Below, piece after piece: positions 60,321 through 64,000 of a stretch of DNA of 64,000 nucleotides; position 1 is the stretch's first letter; every line of letters begins with the position of its first letter. Location: contig JASDFA010000006.1 in the NCBI GenBank assembly GCA_035772735.1, positions 28,003,501-28,067,500 of the forward strand, read 5' to 3'. This DNA is from Datura wrightii (taxonomy: Eukaryota > Streptophyta > Magnoliopsida > Solanales > Solanaceae). Position numbers and translations under genes: made by a program. The notes beneath the pieces were generated by a model. That model did no database searches. It was given only the letters and a program-made list of their open reading frames with translations, and was not told the origin of the DNA.

Positions 60321-60620
60321 AAGGGAAGGGTAAAAAGCACACCTAAAGTATCACGATTTTTTGAGTTTTATATCCGAACTATTATGTTTATGAGTTTTCT
60401 GCCTGAACCATAATTAAATATTTATCGAAACACACCTAAACTATCAGTGGCTCACTTTTCCTACCTGATATTTCAAGTGAGAAAAGTGAGCAACTGATAG
60501 TTGAGGTGTGTTTTGATAAACATTTGGTGATAGTTCAGGTAGAAAAAGTAAACACCTGATAGTTCGGGTAGAAAAATCAAAAAATCTAGATACGTTAATT
60601 ATATTTTTGACCATTTACTC
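60321..60620. mobile_element. Foldback MITE, 300 bp, with 9-bp flanking repeat
   Basis: The two halves are inverted copies: GCTCACTTTTCCTACCTGAT on one side pairs with AGTGAGAAAAGTGAGC on the other, and ACACACCTAAACTATCAG with CTGATAGTTGAGGTGTGT. The ends read GGGTAAA and TTTACTC. TTAAATATT occurs on both sides (60312-60320 and 60621-60629); a 9-bp duplication would fit a Mutator-type transposase, though an AT-only repeat is weak evidence. Confidence 0.65.
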
Positions 60621-60629
60621 TTAAATATT

Positions 60630-62391
60630 TTATAATTTTTGAACCTGGTATCATAAGTTACTAATGTTGTAGTATATGAAAAGGAGTATGTAGAAAAAAT
60701 GTGTATAACTGCCATAATTTGCATAAGTGATTTGTCATATTATGATACTAGAGAACGTCGACGCACTTCGCACAAGCGTTTAAGTATATATATTTTAGTT
60801 TAAAAATAATGTATGATTAAACTTTTAGGGGAAGAAGGGATTGGTAGGTTCCTCAATTCTGGTTTGGGACTCAGCATGTTACTGCACTTTAGGAGAAGAT
60901 GCAACAAGTTCTTGCCCATTAAATATAATTTATTCATACACAATTGCTCACAAAAAAAGAAGAAGCAGAAGTACGCATCTTTTCTTTCTATTCTCTTTTT
61001 AATCTTTCTATTCTCTTTTCAATTACCTTGTTCTCTTTTCAATTAATATAATATATGGGGAAAAGACATTCTCATAGAAATTATGGGGATGATAGTGAAA
61101 AAAAATAAGCATTGGTAACAATGCCCGCATGACTGCAGTTTGCAGTCATGGAGATTGATGCTTATTGTTCATCATCATAATAATCATCTCGAAACCCCTT
61201 AACTTGTGCAGCTCAAAGATTGTGTCTATAACGACCATATAAGATTTAATTTCTATAGTTTGTCTGATAGTCGGTTTTATTCGTTAAAACTCACTCCCTG
61301 CCTTCACTGTGATGTATTTATTTATTATTTTACAACCATTTCATTATGCAAAATATTTGTTACACTTCCATGGGAAAAAGTATACCAGAATATATGTTGT
61401 AGTTTAAAGGTACAACCTTCATTTGTATTTCAATAAAAACATACATGCTTATCAAATTATATTATCAAATACCTGTTTAGTATAATAAAAATGAAGTAAA
61501 TTTGTTATTAAAGAATATTTTTCAACTTATTTATTCGGAATATACTATCCATTAATTAATAGATGCTAAACTTGATAACCTTCTTTATTTTTCATCATTA
61601 AAATCTTCTTAATACAATAAAAATAAGATATAATGATATGATAGGACAACATAACAAATGCATAATTAATCAAAAAGAAAATTGATTCAAACACATATAC
61701 TTAAAGGCTCATGTGAAGCACAATCACATTCCCTAGTCTGATGATATAAGTAACATAAATCATAAAGAGTTTGCACGTAAAAAAAACTCAGATAAATACA
61801 AACACATATTGATAATAAATTTTCAACCTATCATTTTGAGGTATCAATCTTTTATTTTCACTATTTGATGACAACTATGTACTTAATCCTTCAATTTTGT
61901 GATTGTGGATTCAAACTTTTAATTGTCGGGTGGTGTAAAGCTTTAGTTTGTGCTATATAATATCCTCCTCAATAACTAATGAGGTGATAATATTATGGAC
62001 TTGACAAGATCGATACGAAATTTTGTTATTCACACTCTATAGTGATCCTCAAAATAATTTTTTGCATTAGTAAGAAATATAAATGGTTGAAGTGTAATAA
62101 TCAAAACTTTTAGCTGAGCCATGAACACACCCATATGCTCTATTAAATCATAAACTAAAGTTAATTGACAAAATCAAACTTGAGTCTATAAAAAAAATAT
62201 CCAGCAATCTTAAAACACATGTGCAAAGAGGAAAAGGAACCTAAGTGCAAATGAAAAAGAAACTGAGAAAATACATTCATTTAAATATTTTGCTTGCTCA
62301 CTCACAGTGAAATCTCAAAGTTATAAGAATCTCTTGTCATTTCATATGTTTTGGACAAATTTTGGATAATGTTATCACAAATTTTGAATAA
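60630..62391. other. Spacer, no gene recognised
   Basis: Contains a strong hairpin at 61106-61164 and a phrase TGCAG followed by an open stretch at 61206-61436 that might be a decayed exon, but shows no domain. The open frame at 60813-61046 has a poly-K centre and a hydrophobic tail and is not recognised. Confidence 0.5.
61106..61164. other. Strong imperfect hairpin
   Basis: Inner stem CATGACTGCA, loop GTT, TGCAGTCATG (61128-61150) is perfect over 10 bp. An outer stem TAAGCAT/ATGCTTA (61106-61112 with 61158-61164) closes it, with unequal unpaired stretches between. Confidence 0.75.
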
Positions 62392-63416
62392 TCTATATAT
62401 ATATATATTAAAACAGAGTAATAGAAAAGTGAGGTGACACCTCTGATAGGCTAGAATTTATATTTATCCTTTTCTCAATTTTTTTAACTTTTTTCTCTTA
62501 TATTTATCTTAAAATATTTTCTGAAAATTTCATTTCATAACTCACACCTCTTCATTTTCATAACCTATATCTTTAATAATCTCAATAACTCACAAACTTT
62601 TCATTTCATAACCTTCCAAATATTTAATTTATAAATTTTATGAATCTCTATATATATTTACCTAATTCTTATGGTTTAAATAATCTAACAATCATCTATG
62701 GAGATGTTCCATGTTCATTTTCATTTTCTCCTTCTTTTTTATTAGTATATATATTTTAATCTTTTTTGATTTTTTTCTTTATTTTTTTAATTTTTGTGTC
62801 ATATATAGACAAACACAAGTTCATCAAAATGAAGAAGAAAGTTTGATAGCGGTGAATATTCATCAAAGAGAGATGACCAAATTAGTTTGGTACAATTTCA
62901 TCAAGATAAAGAAGAAAGCTTAATAATGGTGCAAGATTCATCAAGAGGGATGGTTAGATTAGTTTGAAAAAATAAAAATTTGAGTGATTTATATATATAT
63001 GGTGCAAGATTCATCAAGAGGGATGGTTAAATTAGTTTAGAAAATTAAAAGTTTGCGTCATTTTTATATGTGTGTGTATATATCACACGCCTATTGTTGC
63101 TTATTTTAGTATTTTTAATTAATTATTTCTTCAAATACAAAATATGTGCCCTGCAACAACAAGACTCTAGTATTACATTTTGTGTATCAATGACAAAAAT
63201 GATCTTCAACTAATTATTTTACAGCTAACATATTGGTACTTCATCATTAAATAATCTTTCACCTTTTAAATAAATAAAATCAATATGTTATATAATTGTA
63301 GTCCATAGTCTGTTGATGTGACATAGTTCTATGGACAATAATACACCATTTTAAACTTATTTCTCTTCTTTTGTTCTTCTCATTCAATTCAGTCCAATTT
63401 TTTCTTCTTCCCTTTG

Positions 63417-63454
<38 letters not shown>

Positions 63455-63864
63455 CATACATTTTAAGATGTCAATAAATATTTAAATAAGTTAACCTTAA
63501 TACATTTAAGAAAATAAAAGATGAAACAACTTCGGTTTCTAAGACTTTCATTTTCTAGAACTCTTACATATTTTATATTTATTCGTAATCTTTATATTTT
63601 CTATTTTTTATGATTCAATCCATATGTATTAAGTTAAATTAATTGGACTTTATTTAACTTGAAATGTTTCTCACAAATTCTTTATCAAAGAATTTTATAT
63701 GTAAGATACTAAAAGAATCATAATCAAAAAATGATAGAATCAAAAATAAATATTTGATTAATAGAAAATAATTTTCTTCACTTAAAATTATAAAATCAAT
63801 AATCGATCGATCATATATTAATTTTATTTTAATAACTGCGTGAAGCGCGGTCAAGTAGCACTAG
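62392..63864 (+). mobile_element. Non-autonomous Helitron, 1473 bp
   Basis: Starts TCTATATATATATATTAAAA after an A and ends CTAG before a T. The terminal hairpin is CTGCG, loop TGAAG, CGCGG (63836-63850), with one T-G wobble, ten bases before CTAG. Inside, two near-identical segments carry GGTGCAAGATTCATCAAGAG (62929 and 63001), and an (AT)n run lies at 63419-63451. No Rep, helicase or RPA sequence, so it would need a partner element. Confidence 0.65.
63419..63451. repeat. (AT)n microsatellite
   Basis: TA dinucleotides followed by CATACATACATA. Confidence 0.9.
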
Positions 63865-64000
63865 TTTTATTATAAATGAAAATTTAAAGACCACCTTAAA
63901 CTTGATGTGATTTCTTCAAATCCCCCTATAATTTCATTACTTTTAGAAAATTTATTATTTATTTTTTCCTAAAAATTAGAGTTCTAGCAAATTACGTCCA

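Noticed and set aside
60813..61046. Plus-strand open frame of 77 codons
   Set aside because: Poly-K centre and AT-rich tail, no domain and no supporting structure.

Overview
The window is plant nuclear DNA from a repeat-dense, gene-poor, probably intergenic or heterochromatic region. It carries plant-type LTR retrotransposons, Helitrons with a replication-protein-A gene, several MITEs and AT-rich spacers. The family mix and wording resemble Solanaceae genomes, but that assignment is from memory and was not tested. I see no intact cellular gene, no rRNA or tRNA gene and no CRISPR array.

Layout. 1-1501 is the end of a minus-strand gypsy-type LTR cut by the window edge. 1502-6547 is AT-rich spacer with a broken exon of a USP-domain kinase-like gene (about 3057-3400), a possible Helitron end (3778) and a long foldback MITE (4922-5762). 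6553-9239 is a solo LTR with perfect 5-bp target duplications. 9657-33828 is a second solo LTR of the same general kind (TSD TGTTA), split by a 21-kb Ty3/gypsy element of the Tat/Ogre type (10944-31917, TSD ATTGT). That element has LTRs of 4.9 and 4.3 kb, a PBS, an extra ORF before gag, gag, protease with a G-patch-like segment, an intron-like gap, RT, RNase H, a second archaeal-type RNase H, integrase, two minisatellites and a polypurine tract. All its reading frames are broken. 33829-36939 is spacer with a mini-Helitron and a tandem-repeat block.

36940-57040 looks like one old minus-strand Helitron, about 12.8 kb without its insertions. Reading from its 5' end it encodes an RPA70-like protein (50584-48443), then a Rep/helicase (about 44700-39069). 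It was later hit by a third solo LTR (44980-48280, TSD ATACA) between RPA and Rep, and by a small Copia element (52259-56216) near its 5' end. 57375-59660 is a second, oppositely oriented Copia remnant. 59681-59967 is a Stowaway-type MITE, 60321-60620 a foldback MITE with a 9-bp repeat at both sides, and 62392-63864 a non-autonomous Helitron.

The elements tell a layered history: target duplications give insertion sites to the base and show which element came later. The most unusual signal is a two-hairpin motif present four times in the Tat/Ogre element (in each LTR and twice between pol and the 3' LTR). Its sequence differs between copies while the stems stay paired.
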